Of a DNA stretch of 64,000 nt, positions 1-10,920 are shown one piece after another. The notes beneath the pieces are model-generated. The model had not been told where the DNA came from. It ran no database searches and saw only the letters and a list, made by a program, of their open reading frames with translations. The first letter of the stretch is position 1, and the number at the start of each line of letters is the position of its first letter. Both the position numbers and the translations under genes were made by a program. The stretch is from Omphiscola glabra (Eukaryota > Mollusca > Gastropoda > Lymnaeidae): assembly GCA_964017045.1 (NCBI GenBank), contig OZ024798.1, positions 7,399,793 to 7,463,792 of the forward strand. The letters are read 5' to 3'.

Positions 1-768
1 AAACTTGTCATTCAAAATGTGTCATGTGAAGTGTGTCATGTGAAGTGTGTCATGTGAAGTGTGTCATGTGAAGTGTGTCATGTGAAGTGTGTCATGTGAA
101 GTGTGTCATGTGAAGTGTGTCATGTGAAGTGTGTCATGTGAAGTGTGTCATGTGAAGTGTGTCATGTGAAGTGTGTCATGTGAAGTGTGTCATGTGAAGT
201 GTGTCATGTGAAGTGTGTCATGTGAAGTGTGTCATGTGAAGTGTGTTATGTGAAGTGTGTCATGTGAAGTGTGTCATGTGAAGTGTATCATGTGAAGTGT
301 GTCATGTGAAATGTGTCATGTGAAGTGTGTCATGTGAAGTGTGTCATGTGAAGTGTATCATGTGCAGTGTGTCATGTGAAGTGTATCATGTGAAGTGTGT
401 CATGTGAAGTGTGTCATGTGAAGTGTATCATGTGAAGTGTGTCATGTGAAATGTGTGATGTGAAGTGTGTCATGTGAAGTGTGTCATGTGAAGTGTATCA
501 TGTGAAGTGTGTCATGTGAAGCGTGTCATGTGAAGTGTGTCATGTGAAATGTGTCATGTGAAGTGTGTCATGTGAAGTGTGTCATGTGAAGTGTATCATG
601 TGCAGTGTGTCATGTGAAGTGTGTCATGTGAAGTGTATCATGTGAAGTGTGTCATGTGAAGTGTATCATGTGAAGTGTGTCATGTGAAGTGTGTCATGTG
701 AAGTGTATCATGTGAAGTCTGTCATGTGAAGTGTGTAATGTCAATTGTGTGATGTAAATTGTGTTGAG
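1..768. repeat. Minisatellite, 14-bp unit
   Basis: Direct tandem array of a 14-bp unit (gtgtcatgtgaagt), about 54 copies, running off the left edge of the window. Most units are exact. Single-base variants (gtatcatg, gtgcagt, gaaatgtg) recur at spaced intervals, which suggests that blocks of several units were copied together. The last three units decay before the array stops. No reading frame is retained. Confidence 0.97.
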
Positions 769-927
769 TAGTCCCTAACAAAGGTAAAGCTATTGACAGG
801 AGACAAACATTGATTTAAACTCATTTAAATCAAGGGATCTAGAGTTTTTCTCCGGAAATATCAAAGAACCAAACTTACGTCCATGACAATCGACGTTTGG
901 TCTACGCTAAGACGACTCCTGTGTCAT

Positions 928-1325
928 CGCTTTATGCGTTCAGTAAGGTTGCAGTTTCATATCATGGCTTTATGCTTTCAGTATTGTTGCAGTTTCATAT
1001 CATGCTTTATGCGTTCAGTAAGGTTGCAGTTTCATATCATGGTTTTATGCGTTCATTAAGGTTGCAGTTTCATATCATGGCTTTATGCTTTCAGTATGGT
1101 TGCAGTTTCATATCATGCTTTATGCGTTCAGTAAGGTTGCAGTTTCATATCATGGCTTTATGCATTCATTAAGGTTGCAGTTTCATATCATGGCTTTACG
1201 TGTTCAGTAAGTTTGCAGTTTCATATCATGGCTTTATGCGTTCAGTAAGGTTGCAGTTTCATATCATGGCTTTATGCGTTCAGTAAGATTGCAGTTTCAT
1301 ATCATGGCTTTATGCGTTCAGTAAT
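928..1325. repeat. Minisatellite, 38-bp unit
   Basis: About ten tandem copies of a 38-bp unit containing ttgcagtttcatatcatgg followed by ctttatgcgttcagtaagg. Some copies lack the two g residues after atcat, which shifts the reading frame. A 91-codon frame crosses the array but only translates the repeat, so it is not a gene. Confidence 0.95.
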
Positions 1326-2700
1326 TGCTACGGCATACATGTAGGCCTTATTTTAGCAATCACCACTTTTTTCCTCCTTATTTGTTTTTATTGACGTCAC
1401 CGATTAAATGTGCTGTGCCATTCCTTTTACCCACAATTTCCTTGATTGGGAAAAGGTTATTTGTTCTAAAGAATCTTTCAGGTGACGCAATTGCTAAATT
1501 TCCTTACTAGAAGGTTATGGTTGAATCCTTATTTTTAAGCCGGGAGCTTTCCTGTAGATATTTTTGCCTATTTTCCTAGACCTATACGAGACGTTATATA
1601 ATTGCAAGATTGTACTCTTTAGATGAGTATGTAAAATAATATGTATATCTTTATAGGATTGTTCCCTTTAACTTCTGTGCTGTAAGTTGAAATTGCTTTT
1701 AATTTCTCTATTTGATTTTTTTATTTTTATAGAAAAATGTAATAGTACATTTTGTTTTCAAAACCATATATGTAACAATAAGGCTGCAGCTTCATGGAAT
1801 CACTTTCCCGCATAAATAAGGCTGCAGTTTACTGAGTTAAGTTTTTGTTTTTGATTTTTTATATTCAATTCGAGTTTTCATGTATTTTTTAAATTTGAAG
1901 AAGTGTTAGCTGAAATTCCAACACTAGTAAAAGGCTTAGGTAATTGAAATATTAAGGAGTCAATTTATTGTAAAATTGTTAAAGTTAATTGATTGTCAAT
2001 TTGATAGAGTTAGTTGATAGTCAAGTTGGTAATTCGATGGATTATCAAGTTGGTAGAGTCGTGGAGTCGATGACATCCCAAATACAATTTTCTCATATCT
2101 ATTGTTTACTATTATATTATATTATCAAAGACATTTCTGTATGATTTATTCAAATCACATTTTCCAATGACATTTGTATTACGGCGATTGTGCGCTACAA
2201 GATAAATTACGTCACCAAGTTTACAATAAAACCACGCATGTGCTGGGAACTATGAGTTAATTAAGTTCAGTGTTTCTTATCCCAGCTGATCCCACACTTG
2301 GCGTTTAATTTCCATTTCATCAGTGCGGATGTGTAATACAGAAAAATAAAGGTTCTTCATATTTTTTAAGGAGTCCCATAAATGTCACAAAAGATTACGT
2401 TTTATAAGGGCGGTGGTTTATTTCAAGTGTTTCGTTAAGTCTCCCTCCATTATGTCTCCATCCGTTAAGTCTCCCTCCATTATAGTGCTACCAAAAATGT
2501 CATTTATGCTGGCCACTTTTAAGTTATCCTCGAACACACCTGTCCTTGGTTCGTTCTGCTAACCCACATTTTCAAAAAGCCCTTAGCCAACTGCGCCTTT
2601 TGTAATGACATTGGCCACATTTACATCTCTAAACACTGTTCATTATTGTAGCCCCAATAATCGACAGATATAAAACACATAACGACTAAAAAAAACGAGT
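1326..2700. other. Intergenic, no gene seen
   Basis: AT-rich sequence with no convincing coding frame. Around 1,780-1,830 two short stretches (aataaggctgcag) faintly resemble the preceding 38-bp minisatellite. At 2,430-2,480 the phrase gttaagtctccctccatta occurs twice. Confidence 0.6.
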
Positions 2701-2708
2701 CATACAGT

Positions 2709-2896
2709 CAGGGCCGACCCTAACAATTGCGGGGCCCTATGCGAAACGGATTGCGCGGGGGCCCAGTCTGGGTAGGAATAAGGATAATAAGTGAAAATTA
2801 AGATTTTGTATTAGAAAATAAATTCGGGACGGGGCCTATGAAAGTGCGGGGCCCATTGCAGACCGCATAGGTTGCAGTGGCCTAAGGCCGTTCCTG
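2709..2896. mobile_element. hAT-like miniature element, 188 bp, with target duplication
   Basis: The left end is cagggccgaccctaac and the reverse complement of the right end is caggaacggccttaggcc, giving imperfect terminal inverted repeats. The flanks are catacagt (2701-2708) and catacaat (2897-2904), a 7-of-8 match of the 8-bp length typical of hAT transposons. The interior is G/C-rich (ggggccctatgcg, ggggcccatt) and has no coding capacity. It is a non-autonomous element; the hAT assignment rests on the 8-bp duplication and the CAG-type ends. Confidence 0.8.
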
Positions 2897-2904
2897 CATA
2901 CAAT

Positions 2905-3955
2905 TGCGTTTTATGTTTTTATGTGTTTTATTCCTGTCGAATATTGATAGGTCGTTAAATACTTTTTGTTGAATAAAGTCAAAGACTTGTTGTTGATTTA
3001 AAGCATTTCTATCTTGATGACGAAATTATCATGTAACCATTTTGAAATATTCATGGAGAACACGACTACAAATGTATCATCTCCGTTGTCGAAAATAGCT
3101 CAGTAGTTTCATTTAAGAAACACTTTTAAGACTTTTATCTTTTGATCAAACATGCTCTACACAACACATCAATCTAGACGCCAATGTTTTGAGGATTACT
3201 GCAGGATGAAGTTAATCTCTTAATCTCTTTCTTTGTGGGTCACTAGTAGTATTGCTGTGCAGACCTATAGTCACATGACCTAAGTAGCTCACGTTCAAGT
3301 GTTTTTGCACTTTATTAGATGGCGTGATGTGTCCCTATCGCAAGACGAATGGCTGAGCCTTGTCGGTCAATCACAATCATGGGTGGGGGGTGGCATTAGA
3401 TGTTCTACTCATTCATCTTAACATCCTAAATATAACACGAGCCACTGTTGCAAGCAGGTTGAGATCCATTATGATCGAGGGGTTAATTTCACCGGCTGTT
3501 TATCATCCGACCATCAGTAAGACATACGCTGTAAGGTAAAAGTCCCGTGAAACAATATCTACGTGATGTTGGGGATTACAGCCGGGGTAGCATCTGGACG
3601 TCCATTGAGCGGGTCGCTCACAATAACAAACCTTACACTCCAATAGACTTTCAAACAAATTAAAAAGCACAGTTCCTGGGAAGCTATTAGTAAAATGCAT
3701 ATACAAAATATTCACGTTTGACATAAGGATATTATTCATTTCAAAAAATAAAGATAATAGAACTCTCTGTCTGTCACGATGTATTCACCATTGTAGGTTA
3801 GCAATCATGCGGTGGTGTGCTGTTATGTAGTATTCATTAGGCGCGTTAAATAAAATTCACAGACGTTAGCACTGATTCGGATTCTTATAAAATGGGTTAT
3901 TTGAATGTATGATTTTCAAGTAACTTAAGTAGATTGGAAGTTCACGCATTGTCGC
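2905..3955. other. Intergenic, no gene seen
   Basis: No repeat or gene recognised. On the minus strand at 3,503-3,739 a 78-codon frame has a cysteine-rich middle (CKVCYCERPAQW). It has no clear splice signals and no family I recognise, so it is left uncalled. Confidence 0.5.
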
Positions 3956-4290
3956 CAGTAGCGTAGCTAGGCGGGGTTATGGTCTCTCAGACCACACCTG
4001 GTGACACCATCTCAGGGGGGTGAAACCAATTTGAAAAATTGCATATTTACAGAGCGCAAACTCCTCAATCTATCCGAGTTTCATAAAAGGATAACGAATC
4101 ATCCGTAAAGTTTCCATAGATGTAACCAATTTAAATGCGTGCTTTGTTAAAAGTTCAGGGTTAATGCGTCAGAAATGAGGTGACCTTATAATTAGGTCAG
4201 AAAAACACCGTGTTGACCATGATTCAACGCCAATTGAAGTGTTCGGTAACTTTGATAAAAGCTATATTTATCTAAATTCTGAGAAAATAA
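3956..4290 (+). mobile_element. Truncated copy of the cagtggcgtag hAT-like family
   Basis: It starts cagtagcgtagctaggc and continues with gtgacaccatctcagggg, gaaaaattgcatatttaca and ttataattaggtcagaaa. The reverse complement of 26,640-27,012 gives the same order of blocks, so this is a second, inverted copy of that 545-bp element. It lacks the other terminus: similarity stops near 4,290, just before a fragment of a different repeat. Confidence 0.75.
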
Positions 4291-4306
4291 AACCTTCCAT
4301 TGATAC

Positions 4307-4346
4307 TAGAGACCGACCGAAAGTGAATTTCTGATTTCGGCTGTTA
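4307..4346 (+). mobile_element. Terminal fragment of the gagaccgaccgaaa repeat family
   Basis: Forty bases beginning tagagaccgaccgaaagtg and continuing ttctgatttcggc match the left end of the 12,577-13,711 element. The rest of the element is absent. Confidence 0.65.
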
Positions 4347-5118
4347 ATACTTAACCTAAATTATAGTATGTTAATACTTAACCTAACTTATAGTCTGAGA
4401 ATACTTATAATACCTAACTTATACTGAGCGAAGTCGAATGGGGTATACATGCACAACGGACAGCGACCTTTTCGTAATGGCACCCTCGGGTAACCTTGCG
4501 AGAACCTCGCGTGTCCTGTTTCCTACCTTTGCCACTAAGGCTTGAACTATATATATATCCATTATTCTGTGATCATTTTATTGAAGACAGTCCTTGGAAC
4601 TCAACGAAAATGATCAAGTAATGAACAAAGTTTGGCTTGTGTCCCTTCCACCTTCAGTTTAAATGAATGCGTCTCAGATTAATGTCACCAGAATGTCGTC
4701 CGCAAGAACAACCCCGTTGATTCTGCTTCGTCAGATACACCATGGGGGACCAAGAAAATTTGTGTAAGGGGCGGGGAGCAAGTTTGTGGAAGTTGAGGGG
4801 GGGGCACAGTCACGATCCCGTTATTTCATATAATAGTCGAGATGCATCGTTAGCTGCACATGAATGCACAAGTGCAGTTAGACAAGTCTGTAGTTTGATA
4901 CATCAATATGTGTGGCGGTGTATTAATTGATTGATCATTATTCGAAGGTAGTATTTTAATGGATACAGCTCATTATGTGATGAGATTCATAGTACGATCA
5001 TCTTCGGTCATGTGCTAGACAACTTATTGTCTGTGGTGGTAAATTAATTGATAGGTCGAGTAACGTTGAAAGACAATCGCTTCCAGCTTTTTTACTATGT
5101 TGTGCTGACATCATCAAT
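4343..5118. other. Short tandem duplication then intergenic DNA
   Basis: At 4,343-4,425 a unit of about 27 bp (ttaatacttaacctaa plus ttatagt) occurs about three times with drift. The rest, including a 62-codon frame at 4,742-4,930, has no recognisable content. Confidence 0.5.
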
Positions 5119-5682
5119 CGTTCATGTAGATAGCAAGGAATTGAATGCTCGGTCATGTAGATAGCAAAGTATTGAATGTTCTGTCATGTAGATAGCAAGG
5201 TATTGAATGTTCGGTCATGTAGATAGCAAGGTATTGAATGTTCGGTCATGTAGATAGCAAGGTATTGAATGTTCGGTCATGTAGATAGCAAGGTATTGAA
5301 TGTTCTGTCATGTAGATAGCAAGGTATTGAATGTTCGGTCATGTAGATAGCAAGGTATTGAATGTTCGGTCATGTAGATAGCAAGTAATTGATTGTTCGG
5401 TCATGTAGATAGCAAGTAATTGAATGCTCAGACAAGGAGAGAGCAAAGAATTGAATGGTCGGGCAAGTAGATAGCAAAGAATTGAATGCTCAGACATATG
5501 AAGATAGCAAGGAATTGAATGTTCGATTAGATGGAAAGCGAGAAATTGAATGCTCAAGTATGTACATAGCAAGGTATTGAATGCTTAGACATGTAGATAG
5601 CAAGGTATTGAATGTTCGCTGATATAGATAGCAAGGAATTGAATGTTTGGAAATGTAGATAGCAAGGTATTGAATGCTCAGG
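5119..5682. repeat. Minisatellite, 31-bp unit
   Basis: About 18 direct copies of a 31-bp unit built on tcatgtagatagcaagg and tattgaatgttcg. The central copies are nearly identical and the right-hand copies are more diverged (gacaaggagagagcaaag), the usual decay towards an array edge. Three overlapping minus-strand frames of 71-77 codons translate the unit (HSIPCYLH) and are not genes. Confidence 0.95.
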
Positions 5683-5788
5683 CCTAAAGATATTGTTGTA
5701 GGTGTTCTCAAATTGAGGATCTACGCAATACAGTAACAACGTTTTTTTATAATGACTCCAGGAATGCAATGAATAATTTTGTCATAAT

Positions 5789-5956
5789 CAGTGATGTAAT
5801 GACCAGTTACCTTATGACCAGTAACGTAATGGCTATAAAGAAATAGTTAAGTAATGGCCAATGATGTAATGACCTGTGACGCAATGACCATCTCTGATGT
5901 AATGACTAATGATGTAATGATCCGTTACCTCATGACCAGTAATGTAATGATCAGAA
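5789..5956. repeat. Degenerate short tandem repeat
   Basis: Diverged copies of a 12-15-bp phrase (gatgtaatgaccagt, taacgtaatggc) repeat about a dozen times, with lengths varying between copies. Confidence 0.75.
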
Positions 5957-6590
5957 GTAGAACGTGTAAGCAGTTACAGTTTTTACTTCAATGACATGAT
6001 CTATGATAACTTGCATTCACCCTTACCCCCACCCACACTTTCAAACAAAATATCCCCATGGATTCTTTAAATGTCCAATTTTTGAAAAATAATCAATATA
6101 TCAGGAGCGTCTTCACAGAGGGTGGAGGATTTGCCTCCCATCTAAGTTAGTAAAGGTAACAAAATTAAAATATGAAAATACAAAATAAATTTGCAGTTTA
6201 AAAAAAATGAACTCGACTTCGTTATGGGTCGAACTATATTAAAGAAATATTGAGTTTACATAACTTTGACCGTACAGTCACCACGCCACCCCTCATGATC
6301 CTCATATTTTTAGAATTATGACTTACAAAATCTACAATTATTCTAAAATTCATTATTTTAAATAACTTTTTTTAATAATAATTTTATTGGCTGAAAGGTG
6401 TAAAGAGTTATTTCAGCAATTATCAAGTGTGCAATAGTGTGTAATCAATCTTTTATTGGGCCAATTGTAGTTAGTGGCAGGACCAAGGAAAGTCTTCCAC
6501 CGTCTATAGGTCATGGAAGTTCCCCAGGTCATAGTTACATTTGTTCTAAATAAGTAAATTTATTTGTTCTACGTTTTGTTCCCCATTTGT
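5957..6590. other. Intergenic, no gene seen
   Basis: AT-rich sequence with no recognisable gene or repeat. Confidence 0.5.
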
Positions 6591-6900
6591 TCTTCTTCTT
6601 CTTCTATATATTAAGGGCCCACGATCAATTTATTGATCATTATGGCTCTTATGAATGTAGATGGGATTTGCAATGTCTCTGTGCCTGGTGTTGATGAGGA
6701 TATTTCACTAGTCACAAGAGTAACTGTTTGAGGGTATCATGCACTAGGGGTTGGAAGGCATGAGGCAATAGACGCAAATGAGTCAAGTGTTGTCGCCTCA
6801 ACTGATCCTTTTGGAAGCTTGTTCCAGTCCCTGATTGTCTTTGGCAGGAATGAGCCAATTGTTAAGTGTGTCTTTAAAAATTGAAGCACGGGGATTCTAG
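6591..6900 (-). mobile_element. 5'-truncated LINE, 3' end with (GAA)n tail
   Basis: Read on the minus strand, the end of a LINE reading frame is followed by an untranslated tail containing aatgatcaataaattgatc, gtgggccctta and a terminal GAA repeat (TTC on plus, 6,591-6,605). The same tail occurs at the 3' end of the LINE at 36,745-37,676, so both belong to one family. Truncation at about 6,900 is typical of incomplete target-primed reverse transcription. Confidence 0.8.
6737..6883 (-). pseudogene. LINE reverse-transcriptase ORF, extreme C-terminus
   Basis: The minus-strand frame reads QFLKTHLTIGSFLPKTIRDW followed by NKLPKGSVEATTLDSFAS and ends at a stop near 6,737. The block SFLPKTIRDWN is the conserved C-terminal signature of ORF2 proteins in many Jockey-like and related invertebrate LINEs (family recognised from memory). 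Only about 48 codons survive; the endonuclease and the polymerase core are absent. Confidence 0.8.
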
Positions 6901-8771
6901 GTAAGCTTACCAGATTTTGTGGATGCCAAGTACAGGAAACAAAGGCTCACAGCAACCTGAACCATACCGGCAGGGGGTGTTTTGCTTGACTTTTTTTGGA
7001 CACCCCCTCCCCCCAAACTCGTACGTAAAAGAAGCTTTTAGCCCCCACCCTCATAAAAACACCAAATAAATCAAATAATTTAATAGATCAATGTGTCGCT
7101 GGTTTATACAGCCCATTGGTCCCAATGTTATACGCCGCGTCGCTCTGGGTGCCATGCTGCCCTCGGGCAGAGCCATGAGAATGGGGCAAATCGGGCAGTC
7201 ACAGCGGGCGCCTAAATCTTCTTTAGATAGGATCTTAAAATTGATTTAAAATATCAAATCTCATACCCTTCAGAAAGGCGAGGTGGCATGCACAAATCTT
7301 TGTTACTGACCCGCCCCCGGTGTAACTTGTTCTCTACATTAATTGGCTCTATTGGCCCCAGGTGTAGCATTTCCTCCGCAGAGAACAAACAGCAGTAAAA
7401 ACAATCAAATAAAAATAGCACTTATCTGAAAAGTAGTATCCAAGAGGGCAACAATAGAGTAGTGAAAACCTAAATGTGGCATAAGCGCCGGGATTCGAAA
7501 CATTATAGGAACCACTGAACTAGCACATTGACGACACTGTAACGAAATATTACTGTAATACTGCTACTACTGAGTACTACTGAAGCAATATATTAACTAG
7601 TTCGTTTGTGAAAAGAAATGGCAACATTATGACAATAATTCCTACACAACATTGAGAGATATTTTTACAACTGTTGGTCCTGTCACCATAGCTCCAGTGT
7701 TGGTCATGTTACCTTGAGTCCGGTGTTGGGACATTGTTCAGGTCCAACTGTTGGTCCCGTCACCCTCAGTCAAGTTTTGGGATTCCCTAAGTGACGTCAC
7801 TGCGCTTAGTGTGAGACAACTACTGGTTAATATATACACTTTTACCTCTTGATTTAATAGTGAACGATTTTTTAAACTGTAAACTTCCGTATTACTAATA
7901 TTCGAAGTGATCTTTCAAATGAATTACCATACATATTAGAGGCCGGTCAATGGAAATGTTGGATAACGTTATAAGGGGAAGGGTTAGGTAAAATTTTATA
8001 TTTTTGTGTTGCATAACATGTTGACGGCCCCTGGCGATAACTATTTTTAAGCATACAGCGCCAACAGCTCAGCTGAAAACCTATCACGTGATAATAACAT
8101 TGTTGTTATGAGAGATGCTCAGACTTGTTTCATTTTTACAACGATTCCGATCTTAGTTTAAGTAAACCGTTTGTCAAAAGAATGCTTCCATTTTTGGTAG
8201 ATTGTCTCTTGTTTTTTTACAGATTTTTTTTTTTGGTGGGGTGCATGTTTTTATTTAGGATGTTAGGAACTGGCTTTAAACATTGCCATAAGTGATCGCG
8301 ATGTTAAGAATGACAATTATTTCCAGAATGACTCGGCGACTGCTTCATTTGGCTTCCCGTCACTTGTCTATTAGATGTTGTTCACGTGGGCTTATTTAAT
8401 ACAATGTCCTAGGGTATGCATGAGGGGTGGGGGGGATCTTTTGCTCTCACCTATAAATTAAACAGTTATGCAATATTCTTTGGATCGTTCTTGTTGTGTT
8501 GTTGTTGTTTTTTTTTCGGAAGAATAATTTTAGCCGACAAGTCTTTTGTTGTAACTATTTCTAAATTCAAGCTGTAATATAACCTGCACTTTTTCTAACT
8601 AGTGGGGAAAAAAGGGGGTTGGATGTAACATGTAAGCAAATGGTGTCGGGGGTAGGGGCGCTATACAGGTGGAAAAAACTATTTATAGTTAAACATATAA
8701 TGCTGAAAAAAATATTTTTTTCAGATTCGTGGAAGAGTTACTAGGATAGTGACCTTAATTAGAGTCATAGC
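6901..8771. other. Intergenic, minor degenerate repeat
   Basis: No gene seen. At about 7,670-7,790 a phrase of about 35-40 bp (gttggtcctgtcaccat, gttggtcccgtcaccct) recurs three or four times with heavy drift. The block 7,100-7,380 is relatively G/C-rich but has no open frame that I recognise. Confidence 0.5.
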
Positions 8772-8992
8772 GGCTACACAATTACACTGTACACAGCCAC
8801 ACAGATACACAACTACACAACAACACAGCGACACTCTTACATAATCACAGTGCTACACAACCACACATCTACACAGCTACATTGTTACAGAACCACAATG
8901 CTACACTCCCACACTGCTACACAGCCACACTGCTACAGTACCACAATGCTACACTCCCACACCGCTACACAGCCACTTTGTGACACAGCCAA
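8772..8992. repeat. Degenerate ACAC-rich tandem repeat
   Basis: Irregular copies of an 11-13-bp phrase such as acactgctacacagcc and acagaaccacaatgctac. A larger unit of about 48 bp (ctacagtaccacaatgctac) is duplicated near the right end. Confidence 0.8.
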
Positions 8993-9091
8993 ACGTGTCC
9001 GTTAACAAAATTATATATCAAACAAAATTTATTTTTCACTTTTCACTTAAGCGCCTGGGCCTAACTTCTATATTTATTGCTTCACTTGGTC

Positions 9092-9231
9092 ATTCTAAGG
9101 TCCAATATACTCTTTGAGCATTCTAAGGTCTAATATACTCTTTGAGCATTCTAAGGTCTAATATACTCTTTGAGCATTCTAAGGTCTAATATACTCTTTG
9201 AGCATTCTAAGGTCTAATATACTCTTTGAGC
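9092..9231. repeat. Minisatellite, 28-bp unit, five copies
   Basis: Exactly 140 bp, five direct copies of a 28-bp unit (attctaaggtctaatatact plus ctttgagc). Only the first copy shows a substitution (tccaatata). The near identity suggests a young array. Confidence 0.95.
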
Positions 9232-9292
9232 TAATTCTCAAAGCTTCGGTTAGCTTTTCTTTTAATGCCACTTTAACAAAGATCATCTATAA

Positions 9293-9480
9293 CAGCGGTT
9301 CTCAAACTGTGGGTCGCGACACCTTTGGGGGTCGAACGACCCTTACACGGGGGTCGCCTAAGACCATAGGCAAACACATATTTATAAAGTAGCAACGAAA
9401 TCAATTTTATGGTTGAGGGTCACCACAACATGAGGACCTGTATTAAAGAGTCGCGGCATAAAGAAGTTTGAGAAACACTG
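9293..9480 (+). mobile_element. hAT-like miniature element (cagtggttctcaaac family)
   Basis: The left end is cagcggttctcaaactgtgg and the right end is aagtttgagaaacactg, which are inverted repeats of each other. The flanks atctataa (9285-9292) and atctagaa (9481-9488) match at 7 of 8 positions, an hAT-length target duplication. The internal hallmark gggtcgcgacacctttgggg is the internal inverted motif of a very widespread miniature hAT family. Confidence 0.88.
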
Positions 9481-9931
9481 ATCTAGAACCTTCTATCGCT
9501 TATTTGTTCAAGGATCCACATCGATCTGACCACATCTTTAGATTTTAATTGGGCACGCCCTCCGACGCCCTGGGTGGAGAATTGAAAAGAATGGAGCTAA
9601 TCTCAAAATTTCAGCCAGTGAAAGATTCTTTGCAATTTGAGATGGACAAATATTGTATTATTTAAGTGTGTTTTTAAGTGGTGCTAGAAAAGTGGCGAGT
9701 ATGACAGAAACAAAATGTAGGCGATTAAAAACAATGAGACAAAATAGAGGGGACGGAGGACGCTGTTGGTAATTAAAAGTTGGTGAGAGAGAAAGGTAAT
9801 CAGTGAGATAGTATACGAGTACAATAGAAAAGGAATCATCAAATAGAAGAGAAAGGACGAAGGAGAAATTAATAAGGAGAAACATCAAAAAATGTGTTAG
9901 AACGAGAATGAAAGGATTTAATGGCCTAGAC

Positions 9932-10128
9932 CAGTGGTTCTCAACCTTTTTAATGCAGCGACCCTTTAATACAGTTCCTCATGTTGTGGCGACATCCAGC
10001 CACACAATTACTTTTGGTTTTACTTCGTAACTGTAGAGTATATCTTTTATTAGATGGTCTTAGGCGACCCCTGGGAAAGGGTCGAGCGACCCCCAAAGGG
10101 GTCTCCACCCACATGTTGAGAACCGTTG
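9932..10128 (-). mobile_element. hAT-like miniature element, inverted relative to the 9.3-kb copy
   Basis: The ends are cagtggttctcaacc and gttgagaaccgttg. The flanking octamers are identical: gcctagac at 9924-9931 and at 10129-10136. Its reverse complement has the same block order as the element at 9,293 (gggggtcgc, gtcgcctaagaccat), so the two are relatives in opposite orientation about 450 bp apart. Confidence 0.92.
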
Positions 10129-10565
10129 GCCTAGACAATTAGGCCCGAAGGCACAAAAGATTCATAGGAATTATGTTCTGTGCTAGTGTCTTATTGTTAT
10201 CATATCCACATTTAAACCACCACTGTCTGTTCCACAATATTTTAACATTCCTCACATTTCATTACGCTACATTCAATCCATCAGTTTCAAGACATTTAAT
10301 TACACCCCATTCAAATATACCAATGACTTATTAAAGTCATGACTTTGTTCAACAATAGACCGTCTACATTTTGTTTAAGCCAATGAACTTGAATACCATA
10401 TTTAAATATGAAACCACTTAATTTTAACAAGTGAAATGCCCCTTAACCATATCTGCTTGGAGTCCTAAAATATCATCTCCTGCCTGAAAACAACTCACTC
10501 AGATCTCTTCACTGAATACAGTTCAACAAAACATTAAAAAAGGGTTAAGCTTATTTCGCTTAGAT

Positions 10566-10905
10566 CAGTGGTTCCTACGCTGAGGTCCACACTCCCTTTG
10601 GGGGCAGTTGCGTAGTGAGGGGGGCATCATGCCCCGGGCGCTACTCACAATGGGGCGCCAAATGGTATATTTTACTATAATATTGTATGGTTTTCGTATA
10701 GGGGGGGCGCTAAAAAGGTATTGTGCCCCGGGCGCGAGTTAAGCTCGCTACGCCACTGCTTGGGGGTCAGTGAAATAGTGTAAGGTGTCCGTGCACTGCA
10801 TTTACTTGTAGTTTTAATTTGTAAATTTAAAAATTCATTCTAGGTAGGAGTCCAAGACCTTCAACTCTCACAATCAAATTGGCCCGTGGAAAAATATTTA
10901 AGAAC
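10566..10905 (+). mobile_element. Diverged cagtggttc-family element, host of a nested insertion
   Basis: It begins cagtggttcctacgctgagg and tccacactccctttgggg, resembling the left end of the 9.3-kb family. It is interrupted at 10,605-10,758 by another element and resumes with gggtcagtgaaatag. The right end is not clear; atatttaagaacccc near 10,905 may be a degraded terminus. Confidence 0.5.
10605..10758 (+). mobile_element. hAT-like miniature element (cagtggcgtag family), nested
   Basis: The left end is cagttgcgtagtgagggg and the right end is gctcgctacgccactg, whose reverse complement is cagtggcgtagcgagc. The flanks tttggggg (10597-10604) and cttggggg (10759-10766) match at 7 of 8. The element lies inside the cagtggttc-type repeat that starts at 10,566. 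The interior holds ccccgggcgc twice in opposite halves, extending the inverted repeat. Confidence 0.8.
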
Positions 10906-10920
10906 CCCCTCCCCCCACCC

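Noticed and set aside
897..1172. 91-codon frame across the 38-bp minisatellite
   Set aside because: Repeat translation only; no ATG in a favourable context and no domain.
3503..3739. Cysteine-rich minus-strand frame as a gene
   Set aside because: No clear splice sites or start context and no family recognised; the hydrophobic ends look like random AT-rich translation.
5339..5769. Three minus-strand frames (HSIPCYLH repeats)
   Set aside because: Translation of the 31-bp minisatellite in three frames.
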